Positions 43,417 to 54,597 are shown, counted from the first letter of the stretch. The stretch: DNA of 64,000 bases from Symbiodinium natans (GCA_905221605.1 CAJNDS010002291.1:356001-420000), one strand, 5' to 3'. The notes: generated by a model not told the origin, from the sequence alone. Numbers and translations: made by a program.

Positions 43417-44187
43417 TCATTCTTTCCTGGCTGTGTGGTCTGCTGTGCCGCTCAAAAGCAGTTCCCCCCCAGGCAGAGAAAGTCTATCGGCCCTCCATTC
43501 CTCCACATCGCAGTATACACGAGTTGCGACTTTGGCCAGCGCCAGGTTCGCTCGAGTCCATGGCTGAGACTGGCCAGTCTCTGACTCGAAGGCTTTCGCT
43601 CCAGGTTCCATGCTACTCACATTACCTAAGTTCTTGCATCCCATGAGCCGATCAATGACGCACTCTTGACACGGCTGTAGCTTCAAGATATTGTCATGGC
43701 ATGCAGGTGACGCATGTATGCAGCTTCTTGGATGCATGAACTCCTGGTGCACGGCTGTGCAGAAATTCGCAGTCCCCAGGCGATGATGGGGAACGGCGGC
43801 CCAGCTTCCTCCGCAAGACCGTGTCGACAGCGATCCGCGGCAATGAGGCGCCGACGGCGCTTTGCCGGTGCTTTGCCGGCTTGCTAAAATTTTCAGGAAA
43901 TTTGGGATGACGACCAGGATGCGCGCAACAGTCTGACAAACCAAACAGTCAGAGCCAGACGGTAGGAACATGCCAGAAAAAATCAAAGTGGCACAAAAGA
44001 TCACAAAAGCACAGCACTTCAAGCTGGAACCTTTCAGTGCTGTTTGAGGTTTTGGTAGGCAGAGGCCGGCGTGGGATGCCGCATGGATGCTGATTGTCCA
44101 GCATGTCCCGTGCAATCGCACGAAATGCCTTTCAAACGGCTGCTGGAAGTCCTTTAGGGTTTTTCTGGGACAGCAACAGAATGGCAA
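43417..44187 (-). CDS. Long minus-strand open frame, possible membrane protein
   Basis: At 256 codons this is the longest minus-strand frame in the window. It contains two adjacent hydrophobic stretches (KCCAFVIFCATLIFSGMFL and VCQTVARILVVIPNFLKIL) and a C-terminal half of normal composition with several Cys. The opposite strand also has exon-like pieces, and every confident gene here is on +. It may be a real minus gene or antisense shadow of + exons upstream of the cyclic-nucleotide gene. Confidence 0.33.
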   Translation of the reverse strand: MPFCCCPRKTLKDFQQPFERHFVRLHGTCWTISIHAASHAGLCLPKPQTALKGSSLKCCAFVIFCATLIFSGMFLPSGSDCLVCQTVARILVVIPNFLKILASRQSTGKAPSAPHCRGSLSTRSCGGSWAAVPHHRLGTANFCTAVHQEFMHPRSCIHASPACHDNILKLQPCQECVIDRLMGCKNLGNVSSMEPGAKAFESETGQSQPWTRANLALAKVATRVYCDVEEWRADRLSLPGGELLLSGTADHTARKE

Positions 44188-44789
44188 GTATGAGCCTGCA
44201 TTGCAGAAAAGAGAGGGGATCTTGAAGTCAATGCCAGCGTCAGCGGGCCTGTCTTGCAGATGACTCAGGCAAGGTCTTAGGTTTCCTTCAGAGTATTGTC
44301 AGGTTCCTGCGGCGCTGTGGGGGGTTCCCGAGAAGTTCTAGCCGTTTCCTGCAAGGATTGAATGAAAACCCCATGGGTTCTGCGTGCTAGGCCCGGCAGA
44401 AGTGGAGGATGTTAGAGAAAGCGGGATCGACAAGCGAGGATCTTGAGCCGTGGCCTCAAATTCGCAGCTGCGCGAAGTTATGAAGTTTGACTTCTGCCAC
44501 TGATGCTGAGTGCCTTCTTGAGGCCTGGGCCTCCAGTTGGGAAGACCGACTCACGACTTGGGAGCAAGCTGCCAGAATCTCGAATCTTCAACACCTAGCC
44601 AAGACTTTCTCCCTCTGTTCAGCTTAGCCGCTACTCTTATGAGAAGCCATGGTTTGTGAATTTGATTGAATTTGTGATCGGAAGAGGTCGGTGGCAGCTG
44701 CAGATTCTTCGCCGCGGCGTGGTCTGAGAACGACCTCTTCAGCTGCACCTTGAGCCAAATCCAGCACCCCACGAGGTTTGTGAGTTCTG
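44188..44789. other. Upstream of the cyclic-nucleotide-binding gene
   Basis: No frame is clearly coding. If the downstream domain belongs to an ion channel, membrane exons should lie here or further left; I could not find any convincing one. 44551-44793 and 44624-44935 are open on the minus strand, overlapping the + exon. Confidence 0.3.
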
Positions 44790-46146
44790 CCAAGCACAGA
44801 AATACGATACCACTGGAGCTTCCTCAAAACTGAGGTGTTTGATGCGGCGTTTTCTGGTAAAGACATACTGTCCGACGTCCCGCTCTTTAAAGATTGCACC
44901 TTCAAGTTTCTTGAGGCAAGAGGGCACCACACCACACACTCGAAAGAAGTCTGATCGATTCGCGTGCAAGTGAAGGCCTTATCTGCTCAAGTTCACACCA
45001 GACTTGTGGAGCCCGGCACGGACATCTATTTGGAAGGGGAACAAGGTGCCCCTTTTTGCATGCTGGCGCTTTACGAGTCCATGACGGACAGAGAAGCTTT
45101 GAAGAATTTCGAGCAGAAACGTGTGAAAACTTGACTTGAATGCCGGTCCTCAAGAAGTGCCCGTACCTTGTGTCGAGGAGTCGAGGCTTCAAGCTGGGAC
45201 CCACACCCAAACGAAGAGCCTAGGCTCCGGGCCCATGTGAACAGATTTTTCTTCCGTGCGTCTTCTCCAATCCACTTCGGGGCAAATGGGGGGAAAACGT
45301 GGCACTCAAAGTCGACGCTGTCTCGTGATTCGGTTATCCATGCATAGTGAGGTCAAGTTGTGCGAACGCGCCTTCAACAGCCCGGCCTCTGCAAGAGCCG
45401 AGGTGACAGCCTCTTCTTTCTGTGCAGAGGTGAGGTGGAAGTGCTTCACGGCGGGGAGGTTCAATCCAAACACCAGGAGAGATGGGGACAGATAAGGACA
45501 GATAAGGACGGAGCGCAACAAAGTGCGCAAGCTCCCAGGGTCATGGATGTTGTGGTTTCGAGTACTTGCGACGAGGATGGTGCCGTTTTCGGGGAAATGG
45601 CAGCTGCCAGCAAACATCCCGCTGCGGCGAGCTTAGCAGCGCTTAGCAGCGCTTAGCCGAGCTTAGCCTTGCCCCTGATGTCGGAGCCAAGTCTGCCAAG
45701 TGACCAAGTGCTGCTCAGCCACCTTGAACGCACCTTGAACGCACCTTGTCCTATGCCAAGTTGACAACACGATCCGCGACGGTGCGGGCGTCAACGCTCT
45801 GTGATTTCAAGCTTCTTCAGCGAGACGACTTGCAGCAGGCTAAGCCAGCGCATGGTACAAGATTGTTTTGCTGTCAGCACTTGTCCTGGAGCAGGTCTTG
45901 AGCCATTTCAAAGAAGATGCAACTGGGCTGTTTAACAGCTTTGAAATTAAGCGTCCCCAAGCCGAGCGGTAGCTGCAGCTTTCTCGCTTTCATGGCGAGC
46001 TGTGAAGTCGGCATGCCAGAGCGATGTCGGCCTTGGACTGGCATATGTTCGCATGCTTCAAGGCAAAGCGGCTTGAAGAGAAGGTTGAGCGTCACATGGA
46101 GGAACTTCGCGAGAAGGGAGCGATCCCTGCAAGAAAGGTGCCCTGA
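44790..46146 (+). CDS. Cyclic-nucleotide-binding-domain protein, multi-exon (5' end not found)
   Basis: Small exons join in phase. One ending 44915 carries EVFDAAFSGKDILSDVPLFK and KFLE (GC donor). 44976-45045 continues ALSAQVHTRLVEPGTDIYLE then GEQ (GT donor). From 45403 reads DSLFFLCRGEVEVLHGG and, in the same frame, GAVFGEMAA to about 45605. 45761-45838 reads TTRSATVRASTLCDFKLL (GC donor). 45895-45960 reads VLSHFKEDATGLFNSFEIKR, and about 46063-46146 is a coiled segment EEKVERHMEELREKGA and stop. This is a CNMP-binding beta-roll with its phosphate cassette: FGE, then RSATV with the Arg that contacts the cyclic phosphate. Such domains gate channels or regulate kinases by cAMP/cGMP. Ending soon after the domain favours a channel C terminus, but no membrane exons were identified. 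Confidence 0.75.
44916..44975 (+). other. Inferred short GC-AG intron in CNBD gene
   Basis: The exon ends CTTGAG and the intron begins GCAAGA; it ends GTGAAG before GCCTTA. Joining Lys-Phe-Leu-Glu to Ala-Leu-Ser restores the first helix/strand of the cyclic-nucleotide-binding fold. At 60 bp it is the shortest intron inferred here. Confidence 0.6.
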
Positions 46147-46362
46147 CAGCAGTCGGGCTGGATCAGCACGCTCAACCTAACCCAGCACGTCTCAGACAAA
46201 CAACTTTTTCTCGCTGACCAGGCATAGCCAGAGAGGTGTCTGGTACACCCTGATGGGCATAGGCATCAAAAAAAAATAATAAGCATCAAAAAGAAAAATA
46301 ATAGGGATCAACAAAAAAATTAATAAGGATCAAAAAAAAAATAAGCCATCCGGCCCACCTGC
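46147..46362. other. Transition from gene to repeat block
   Basis: Ends with four short A-rich units resembling GCATCAAAAAAAAATAATAA (46262-46345). No gene. Confidence 0.6.
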
Positions 46363-46585
46363 GTGGTCCTCTGGTCCCGTGGTCCTCTGGTCCCGTGGTC
46401 CTCTGGTCCTGTGGTCCTCTGGTCCCGTGGTCCTCTGGTCCCGTGGTCCTCTGGTCCCGTGGTCCTCTGGTCCCGTGGTCCTCTGGCCGTGGTCCGTGGT
46501 CCCCTGGTCCCGTGGTCCCCTGGTCTTGTGGTCCCCTCGTCCTCTGGTCCTCTGGTCTGCTTGTCTGTCCGCCTGGTCCTGCGGG
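46357..46585 (+). repeat. GGTCCCGTGGTCCTCT minisatellite
   Basis: About 13 units of a 16-bp word, GGTCCCGTGGTCCTCT, with variants (GGTCCTGTGGTCC, CCGTGGTCCGTGGTCCCC) that become more diverged to the right. All frames are open, producing artefactual GPRDQRT-like peptides on the minus strand. Confidence 0.93.
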
Positions 46586-46599
46586 TCCTATGCGTGTAA

Positions 46600-47995
46600 G
46601 TAAATTTAAATTAGACAAATAAATAAAAACCAATAAAATATAAATATATATTATATACACACACGATAGTGAAGGTCAACGTGTGTGTATATATATATGT
46701 ATGTATGTATGTGCATATATATATACATACATATTACATAATACACATTACATTACACATTACCTATTATATATTAGACATTATATATTATATATTATAT
46801 ATTATGTATTATGTATTATGTATTTTGTATTATGTATTATGTATTATGTATTAATTATGTATTATGAACTCTATATTATGTTTTATGTTTTATGTACTAT
46901 GTATTATGAATTATATGTTATATGTTTTATATTATGTATTCTGTATTACGTATTATGTATTATGTGTTATGTATATGTATTATTTTAGTATTATATTTTA
47001 TTATGTCGTATGTACTATGTATTTCTGTTTATAATTATATTATTTATATATTTTAACATTATATATGCTAATATAATTAATATATATATTCTATATATAT
47101 ATTTTATAATTATATATATAGTATACATATTAACTACCTATATACCATTATACATATTATATATTATATATATTATATATATATATAATTATATTATTTA
47201 TATATATTATATATATATATTTTATATAATATATATATTATATGTAATTATGTATATTATATATTATAATATATTATATATTTATTATATATTATATATA
47301 TTATAATTAGATATATTAGAATATATATATATATATATTCAATATTAATATTATATATATTATATATATTATATATATTATATATATATATATTTATAAT
47401 ATATTAACTATTATATTTATATATATATTATATATTATTATATATTATGTATTATTATATTATATATATATATGTATATTATATATATATATTATCTATA
47501 TATATATATTAATATATATATTATATTATATATATATATATATATTATAGATTATATATATATATCTTATTTATATATATATATATATATATATAATTAT
47601 ATATTATATATATTAATTATATATAATTTATATTATAATATAGATTATATTATATTTAGATATATTATATTTATTATATATTTAATATATATGTATTATT
47701 ATTATATTATTTATTATATATATTATATATATATAATATATCTTATATATTATTGAATATATATATATATTATATATATTTATATATATTAATATTATAT
47801 ATATATATATAATATAATAATTTATATATATATATATATATATATGATATATATTATATATATATTATATATATATTATATATATTATATATTATATATA
47901 TATTATATATATAAATATATTATATATTATATATATTAAATATATTATATATATTATATATATTATATATATTATATATATTATATATTATATAT
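46600..47995. repeat. A+T satellite, about 1.4 kb
   Basis: Almost pure A and T. The left part shows units of TATTATGTATTATGTATT type and a short TATG run near 46697-46712; the right part is TATATATT variants. Near 47860-47995 the unit settles into regular ATTATATAT repetition. It has no coding value. Confidence 0.95.
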
Positions 47996-48034
47996 GGGTC
48001 ACCGCCTATAGCGGTTCCCCTGTGTTTTTGCACA

Positions 48035-48710
48035 TTCCCTTAAACCATCTAACCAAAAACCCCTTAAACCATCTAACCAAAAACCCCTCAAACCATTAAA
48101 CCATTAAACCATTCAACCATTAAACCATTAAACCATTAAACCATTAAACCAATGGTTTCCCCCATATGAGAATCCCCTTAACCATTAATTAAACCATTAA
48201 ACCATTAAACCAATGGTCTCCCCCCCAAACCATTAAACCATTAAACCATTAAACCATTAAACCATTAAACCATACCATTAACCCATTAAACCAATGGTTT
48301 CCCGCTTCTGAAAATCCCCTAAACCATTAAACCATTAAACCATTAAACCAATGGTTTCCCCCTTATGAAACTTCCTTAAACCATTAAACCAGTAAACCAT
48401 TAAACCAATTGTTTCCCCCATATGAGAATCCTCTAAACCATTAAACCATTTTCATGGCGGGCAACCAGTGGTTTAATGGTTTAATTGTTTAATGGTTTAA
48501 TGGTTTAATGGTTTAATGGTTTAATGGTTTAATGGTTTAATGGTTTAATGGTTTAATGGTTTAATGGTTTAAGGGATTTTCATAAGGGGGAAACCATTGG
48601 TTTAATGGTTTAATGGTTTAATAGTTTAGGGGATTCTCATAAGGGGGAAACCATTGGTTCAATGGTTTAATGGTTTATTGGTTAAATGGTTTAATGGTTC
48701 TCCAGCCGAG
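48035..48710. repeat. (TTAAACCA)n followed by its inverse (TGGTTTAA)n
   Basis: 48035-48445 is built of the octamer ATTAAACC, interrupted by related spacers containing CCAATGGTTTCCCCC and TATGAGAATCCCC. After a 20-bp junction (TTTTCATGGCGGGCAACCAG region) the reverse complement, TGGTTTAA, runs at about 48466-48710 with matching inverse spacers (GGGATTTTCATAAGGGGG). The two halves could pair as a very large hairpin. Confidence 0.95.
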
Positions 48711-48839
48711 GTACCTCTACCGCATCTTTTCTGCTCCTAAAGTTCTGATTCGCAAGCAGTGTCCCCTGTATCCTTATTCTGAATCGCAAGCAGTGTCTCC
48801 CGTGTCTTTTCTGCTCATAAGTATACGTATACTATATGG

Positions 48840-50875
48840 GGTTGCGCCTTAAACCCTAACTCTTAAACCCTGACTCTATAGGGTTTTAAGGTTAGGGTTT
48901 AGGTTGAATTGCCGGCTTAGGTTTCAATGCTTCAATCTTTAACCCTAAACCTGTCAACCTTAACCCTCTAGGGTTGGGGTGCCTACATCATCATCGGATT
49001 TGACGAGCTCTGCGGATATATGTATATGACAAGGTTATAACTTATTGCTGTGGTTATAACTATGGGTTAGGGTTTGATTTTTATACACTTATGTAAACCC
49101 ATTAGAATAAGGGGAACCCCATCACGCCCCAACAAGCGAAATATCCCAAATACTTGACCTTAGCTAAAATATCTCAAGCAACCATTCCCCGATACGCAAC
49201 ACCTGAATTCCATCATTTAACGATATAGTTTGTGTATATGTTGAATCCCAGCAAGTAGTGAAAGTGACGAGCTCTGCGGATATATGTACATGACAAGGTT
49301 ATAACTTTTTGCTGCGGTTATAACTATGGTTCAGGGTTTGATGATATACATGTAAATTCACCTATAAGAAAAAATGAGGGCAACCCCATCACGCCCCCAA
49401 CAAGCAAAACAAAACCTCTATCCTAAAAGCTTTACCTTACCTAAGATCGCTCAAGCAACCATCCCCCGATAAGCAAAACTTGAATTATCCTCTTTGTTTA
49501 TATGTTGAATCCCATGAAGTAGTTTTCAGGACATTCGCTCACAGTATTCTCGCGTCACCGGGGCGAAAGAGCCCTACAACCGTAGGCATAACCCCATGGG
49601 GTTTAAGGTTTGGGGACTTAAGCTCTAAGTGCTCTGGGGTTTTATGGTTCTATTGTATAGGTAATTAATGCCCAAACCTTAAACCTAAACCTTTAAACCC
49701 TATAGGGTTCAATGGTTCGACAACCTAAGGTCTGGGCATGTATACCTTCAGCACCCTTTAGGGTTAAAACCTTTGAACCTTTGGGAGCCCTGTAGGGTTT
49801 TACGGTTCTGACCCTAAACGAATCAGGATTAAGGTCTGAATGCCCGAACTTTAAACCCTTAAGATTAAAATTCTTTTAGTTTTCGTTTTAAATGCCTAAG
49901 TCCTAAACCCCAACCCCTTAAACCTTAACTCTATAGGGCTTAAAGGTTCGAGTTTAGGTTGAATTGCCGGCTTAGGTTTAAATGCCTCAATCTTAAACCC
50001 TAAACCTGTCAACCTTAACCCTCTAGGGTTGGGGCGCCTACATCATGATCGGATTTGACGAGCTCTGCGGATATATGTATATGACAAGGTTATAACTTTT
50101 TGCTGCGGTTATAGCTATGGTTCAGGGTTTCATTTATATACATGTAAATATCCTATAAGAATAGCTCAAGCAACCATCCCCCGATAAGCAAAACCTGAAT
50201 TCTATCATGTAACGATATGGTTTGTTTATACTTTGAATCCCAGGAAGTAGTGAAAAGGACATTTGCTCACAGTATTCTCGCGTCATTGGGAAGAAAGCCC
50301 TACAAACGTAGGCATAGCCCTATGGGATTTAAGGTTTAGGGATTTAAGCTCCAAGCCCTATAGGGCTTTAAGGTTCTATCGTACAGGTAATGCCTAAACC
50401 TTAAACCCTAAGCCTTTAAACCCTGTAGGGTTGAATGGTTCAAGAAGAGCTAAGGTCTGGGCATGTATACCTTCAGCACCCTTTAGGGTCAAAACCTTTG
50501 TTCCTTGTAGAGCCCTATCGGGTTTTAGGGTTCTGACCCTAAACGGTTCAGGGTTAAGGTTTAACTGCCCGAACTTTCAACCCTTAAGGTTAAATCTCTA
50601 TGGGTTTAGGTTTAAAGTTTAAAAAAAAACCTAAATCTTAAACCCTAACCGCTTAGCCTTAACTCTATCGGGTTGAACGGTTAGGGTTTAGGTTTCATTG
50701 CGGGCTTACGTTTAAATGCCTCAATCTTAAGCCCTAAACCTGTCAAACTTAACCCTATAGGTTTGGGGTACCTGCATCATCATCGACTTGTTGCTGTGGT
50801 TATAACGATGGTTTAGGGTTTAAAAGATATACATTTATGTAAACCTTTAAAAATAAGGGGAACCGCAATAGGCGG
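48840..50875. repeat. Degenerate telomere-like repeats with higher-order duplications
   Basis: Dense with CCCTAAACC, TTAAACCCTA and TAGGGTTT words on both strands, the plant/dinoflagellate-type TTTAGGG telomere heptamer in degenerate form. Superimposed are long duplications: a segment containing GACGAGCTCTGCGGATATATG at 49002, 49266 and 50057 (last partial copy near 50785); one with GAATCCCA, GAAGTAGT and CACAGTATTCTCGCGTCA at about 49505 and 50235; and one with TTGAATTGCCGGCTTAGG at about 48905, 49965 and 50695. Confidence 0.9.
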
Positions 50876-50879
50876 ACGC

Positions 50880-51500
50880 CCTTATATATATATTATATAT
50901 ATTATATATATTATATATATTATATATATTATATATATTATATATATTATATATATTATATATATATTATATATATTATATATATTATATATATTATATA
51001 TATTATATATATTATATATATTATATATATTATATATATTATATATATTATATATATTATATATTATATATTATCTATTCTACTAACTATATATCTATAT
51101 ATCATATATACATACACTACTAAACATTATATCATGTGTATATATAAATATATACACACTTATACTTATATATATATACATATATATAAATATATATATC
51201 TATACATATCATAAATATATTTATATTTATATTTTCATATTGTTGTACATTATATGATATATGTATGTATATGAATAAGTAAGTATAAATATGAATAAAT
51301 AAATAAATGAATAAATAAATAAATATATATATATATATATATATATCGCATATTGAATATTGTATCTTATATGTCATATATTGCATATCATATGTTGTAT
51401 ATTGTACATTATATACTGCGTATAATGCATAATATGAAGTATATAATATATATATATATACAATATACTATATACATACTATACAATATATAAAATATAT
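50880..51500. repeat. Second A+T array
   Basis: 50885-51075 is a very regular array of TATATATTA units; 51075-51500 is less regular A+T with TAAATAAA and TATATC words. Together with 46600-47995 it brackets the octamer and telomere-like block. Confidence 0.95.
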
Positions 51501-51591
51501 AACATTTTTTATTATTACTTAATCTGTTTTTTATTATTCATTATATAGTATATTTTATATATTATGTAGTATGTATTATATATTGTTCTTT

Positions 51592-52335
51592 GAAGCCATT
51601 GGAATGCAAAGAAAATGGAAGTTTTTTGCTTAAAACATGTAGAAGTAGAGTTTTTCCGATGGAAACATAGAGATAATAGAGGATTTCTCATGAAAACGCG
51701 AAGACAGTAGACGTTTTCTTGTGGGAGTATGAAGAAATAGAGGTTTTCCCATTGAAAGATCGAGAAACTAGAAGGTTTTCCAACCACTACCACCACTTCT
51801 ACGCATCGTGCGAACATTGTTTGCAAATGGGTGGGGCTGCGCCCCCCCCCAACCCCCCCGCTGTTTTTTTTAAGCTGTGCAAAGCGTGCTGCAAAGCCAA
51901 GTGGGGGGGTGTGGGGGGGGGGGCTGCGCCAACCCCAACCCCGCCGCGTTTTTATCAAGCTGTGCCACTGCAAAGCGTGCTTTATGAATCTTGTTGAAGC
52001 CATTGGGATACTAAAAAGTTTAAGTTTTTCTTAAAATATATGGAAATAGAGGTTTTCCGATGGAAACATAGAGATGATAGAGGTTTCCTATGAAAACGTG
52101 AAGAAAATAGAGGTTTTCTTGTGGGAATATGAAGAAATAGAGGTTTTCCTATTAAAAGATCGAGAAAATAGAAGGTTTTCCAACCACTACCACCACCCAC
52201 TACTACCCATCGTGCGAGCATTGTGTTTGCAAATCCCCCCCGCAACCCCCCCCAACCCCCCCCCCAAACCCCCCCCCCCCCCCAAACCCCCCCCCCGAAC
52301 CCCCCCCCCAACCCCCCCCCCCCCCCCCGCTGTAT
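51592..52335 (+). repeat. Duplicated 403-bp unit: 35-bp minisatellite plus C-rich element
   Basis: GAAGCCATTGG at 51592 recurs at 51995. Each unit has five or six imperfect repeats of about 35 bp built on GAAATAGAGGTTTTCC, then AAGGTTTTCCAACCACTACC, then CGTGCGAGCATTGTGTTTGC, then a poly-C-rich end. The first unit also carries GCTGTTTTTTTTAAGCTGTGCAAAGCGTGCT. Poly-C runs in the second are longer. Confidence 0.92.
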
Positions 52336-52534
52336 TCCAAGAGGAAAATGGGTTATATTTTTTTGATGCTTATTTAATATTTTTTTGATCCTTCACCCCC
52401 CTGATGTGTGTAGGATGTGAGGTTGCAATGTGTCCCAATCAGTCATGGATGCTGTCAAGGAGTGGTGGCGAATGGATGCACGACGCTACGCTGAGAGTTG
52501 TTTGGATATGCCATGTCAGATAGTTTGATGTTAC
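52336..52534. other. Edge of repeat block
   Basis: Return to mixed composition after a T-rich junction; no feature seen. Confidence 0.5.
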
Positions 52535-53002
52535 GTGTCGTTCTTGTGCCTCAGCCAAAGAACTCAAAGAAGCTTGCCACGGGAAGGACGGTCCTCCGTT
52601 GCATCGATTGCTTCGGCCACCTCAGAGGGACGCCGACCGAGCGTGTGGAAGCGTGCTCTTTCAGGCGAGGGCCCGGGCGATGGATGCGAAGTCCCATATG
52701 CAATATTGGTGGTCAGGTGTGACACGCCGGATGTCGCTCACCCACAAGCCGCACGCTTACACCCTGGCTACGACTGCGATGGCTGGCTTAACTGGCCTGG
52801 CCAGTACAGCGCCGCCTGCTTTGCGAAATCGCGGCCGCCGCATGAGCAGCTTCCCTTACTTTTATTGCGAAGGATTGGTTCAGCCCGTTTCCTTATCGCT
52901 GCTGGAGTTGCTGCATGTTGCTGTAGATGCTGTAGTGTCAACTGCAGCCTCCTGAGCCTCTTGAGCCGGAAAGGGCTGCAACATTTCTGGCTGAAGACTT
53001 GA
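52535..53002 (+). CDS. Possible exon(s), unknown
   Basis: Two + frames overlap: 52535-53002 (155 codons, with RRPSVWKRALSGEGPGDG and CDTPDVAHPQAARLHPGYDC) and 52599-52955 (118 codons, ending SLSLLELLHVAVDAVVSTAAS). Both have protein-like parts; the transition between them could mark an intron. No domain recognised. Confidence 0.32.
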   Translation: MSFLCLSQRTQRSLPREGRSSVASIASATSEGRRPSVWKRALSGEGPGDGCEVPYAILVVRCDTPDVAHPQAARLHPGYDCDGWLNWPGQYSAACFAKSRPPHEQLPLLLLRRIGSARFLIAAGVAACCCRCCSVNCSLLSLLSRKGLQHFWLKT

Positions 53003-53173
53003 GGCGATGGCATGCTGCTAGTGCGGCAAGAAAGACAAGCTTCCAAATCCAGCTGCCGGGCAGCATCAACGGCTTTCGTCGCCTGCAGACTAGCATTGCA
53101 TCATGCAGAGCGGAAATTGAGGTATCACAAGTTTGAAGTCAATATGTGAGGGGCAACATGAGCCTGTCAATGA

Positions 53174-53509
53174 AGATGCCAGCGGCCGCACTTTGTTCGC
53201 ACAAGCGTTGTCTGTTGCCTGTTTCAATGGGGTAACCAAGATTTCTCAGGGACCAGCTCACCAAGCTCGTCATCAAGCTCGTCGTCTTCACGAAGTGGCA
53301 GCAGTCACCCAGAGTGGGCAATGTTGGCCGATGACACAAGTGAACCAGGTGAACCAAGGAGGAGCAGAGCAGAGAGCCTTGAAATTGGTCCTGCTGAGGC
53401 CCAAGCCGTCACAAGCCACTCCGCTCTCCAGACCCTGCTCCGAAACATATGCAACATGGAGAGACTGCTCTGTAACATGCTGGGAATGCCACTGTGTAAC
53501 ACCTTATGA
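53174..53509 (+). CDS. Probable exon, Ser-rich unknown protein
   Basis: A 111-codon frame with a polyserine stretch encoded by mixed Ser codons (TSSPSSSSSSSSRSGSSH), an acidic/basic linker (DDTSEPGEPRRSRAESLE) and an amphipathic helix (SALQTLLRNICNMERLLC), ending at TGA. The mixed codons argue against simple repeat origin. The Ser-rich part looks like a disordered region; function unknown. Confidence 0.42.
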   Translation, partial: RCQRPHFVRTSVVCCLFQWGNQDFSGTSSPSSSSSSSSSRSGSSHPEWAMLADDTSEPGEPRRSRAESLEIGPAEAQAVTSHSALQTLLRNICNMERLLCNMLGMPLCNTL

Positions 53510-53689
53510 TTTTGTTACCATATGTTACCATATGCATCCACAAGATGCACTTCTCGAACCAGAAACGAAGAGCTGGAATCAGTTGGGAAACCTCGGGCGC
53601 AGTAGCTCTGTGAAATGGGGCCACGTGCCCTCTCACCAGGCTCATCCGTGAGAATGTGGTCTGGTCCTCTCCCTCGCTCCTCTTTTTTG

Positions 53690-53690
53690 G

Positions 53691-53732
<42 letters not shown>

Positions 53733-53765
53733 CATCTCATTCTCTCTCCCTCCCTCTCCCTCATT
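53690..53765 (+). repeat. (TC)n microsatellite
   Basis: TCTCTC tract with CCCTCCCTC ends, probably intronic between the Ser-rich segment and the next candidate exon. Confidence 0.9.
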
Positions 53766-53784
53766 TCTCTCGACCTGGGAATAG

Positions 53785-54187
53785 GTGCTCCCGAAGTTGT
53801 CTGGCGCACTTCTTCGGCAAGCCTTGCCTGGTGCAGCCACCCGGCAGAGCAGCCGGTGGCGCAGGCCATGCTGATGTCCGTGGACAATTTTTTTGAGAAT
53901 CTTTGGGGGACAACCGTTACCACTCGCACTGCCACGTAGTGAGCTGGTTTGCTGCGCCCCATGTGGAAACGCGCGCAGGGCCTTGGTTTCTGTACACGGT
54001 TGCAAACGACTACTCATTTTTGCCTGGCATACAAGCTTTTATGAGTAAACATTCGAATGATTCGAATGGCAAGTTTTCCGATTCCCACGAGGCTGGAGGA
54101 CCGCTAGTCCCAAACACCCTAAAACTCCTGAAAACCCTTACGCTTTCGCCCCTTAGCAGCCCTAAAATCCCAAGCCCTAAACCCTAG
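53785..54187 (+). CDS. Candidate exons of unknown gene
   Basis: 53785-53939 follows AATAG and reads GAPEVVWRTSSASLAWC, later QAMLMSVDNFFENLWG. An overlapping frame from about 53905 reads GDNRYHSHCHVVSWF then RAGPWFLYTVANDYSFLPG. Both look protein-like, and a frame change near 53910 would be needed to use both. The later part runs into CCCTAAA-rich sequence near 54115, which is probably not coding. No family recognised. Confidence 0.38.
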
Positions 54188-54245
54188 TGCTGTGGCTAGT
54201 CGGGTGGCAATAAAAACCCCAAAACCCAAAAGCCCTGAACCCCAA
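54113..54245 (+). repeat. CCCTAAA/AACCC-rich telomere-like words
   Basis: Scattered CCCTAAAA, CCCTAAACCCTAG and ACCCCAAAACCC words in one orientation, a degenerate interstitial relative of the 48.8-50.9 kb block. Confidence 0.7.
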
Positions 54246-54597
54246 AAACCCAAAATTGGAGTACCAGAGAGCCAGCGCCGAGTAAACCTGGAGGACCCTT
54301 GTAGCATGGGTGCTGGCAAACCACACGCTCGGGAGTAGTAAGAATCGGAGCCGTTGCCGTTGCCGTGCTTGTACTACATGCTGAGAAGCTGCTGGCAATT
54401 TGGACCGGGAGCTGTTTAATTCGGATCTGCAGGCTTCCTAGCGCGCGCGAGCAACGACAAACCGCCGTCAACCTGCACCCGTTGAATCAAGGAGCGCTCT
54501 GATTTTGAGAAATGACAATGAACGTTCTGGAACATCAAAGGGCTCGCGGAGCTAGGGAGAGGCTAGGGCTGACGCTCGTAATCTCACAGTAGAGTTG

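Noticed and set aside
46286-46660. Minus-strand GPRDQRT-rich repeat protein
   Set aside because: It is generated by the 16-bp GGTCC minisatellite; all frames are open and none shows coding-type variation.
46669-47756. Tyr/Ile/Met-rich frames
   Set aside because: Produced by A+T satellite and TATG runs.
53615-53896. Ser/Leu-rich frame
   Set aside because: Its centre is the (TC)n microsatellite; the right part is better read in another frame from 53785.
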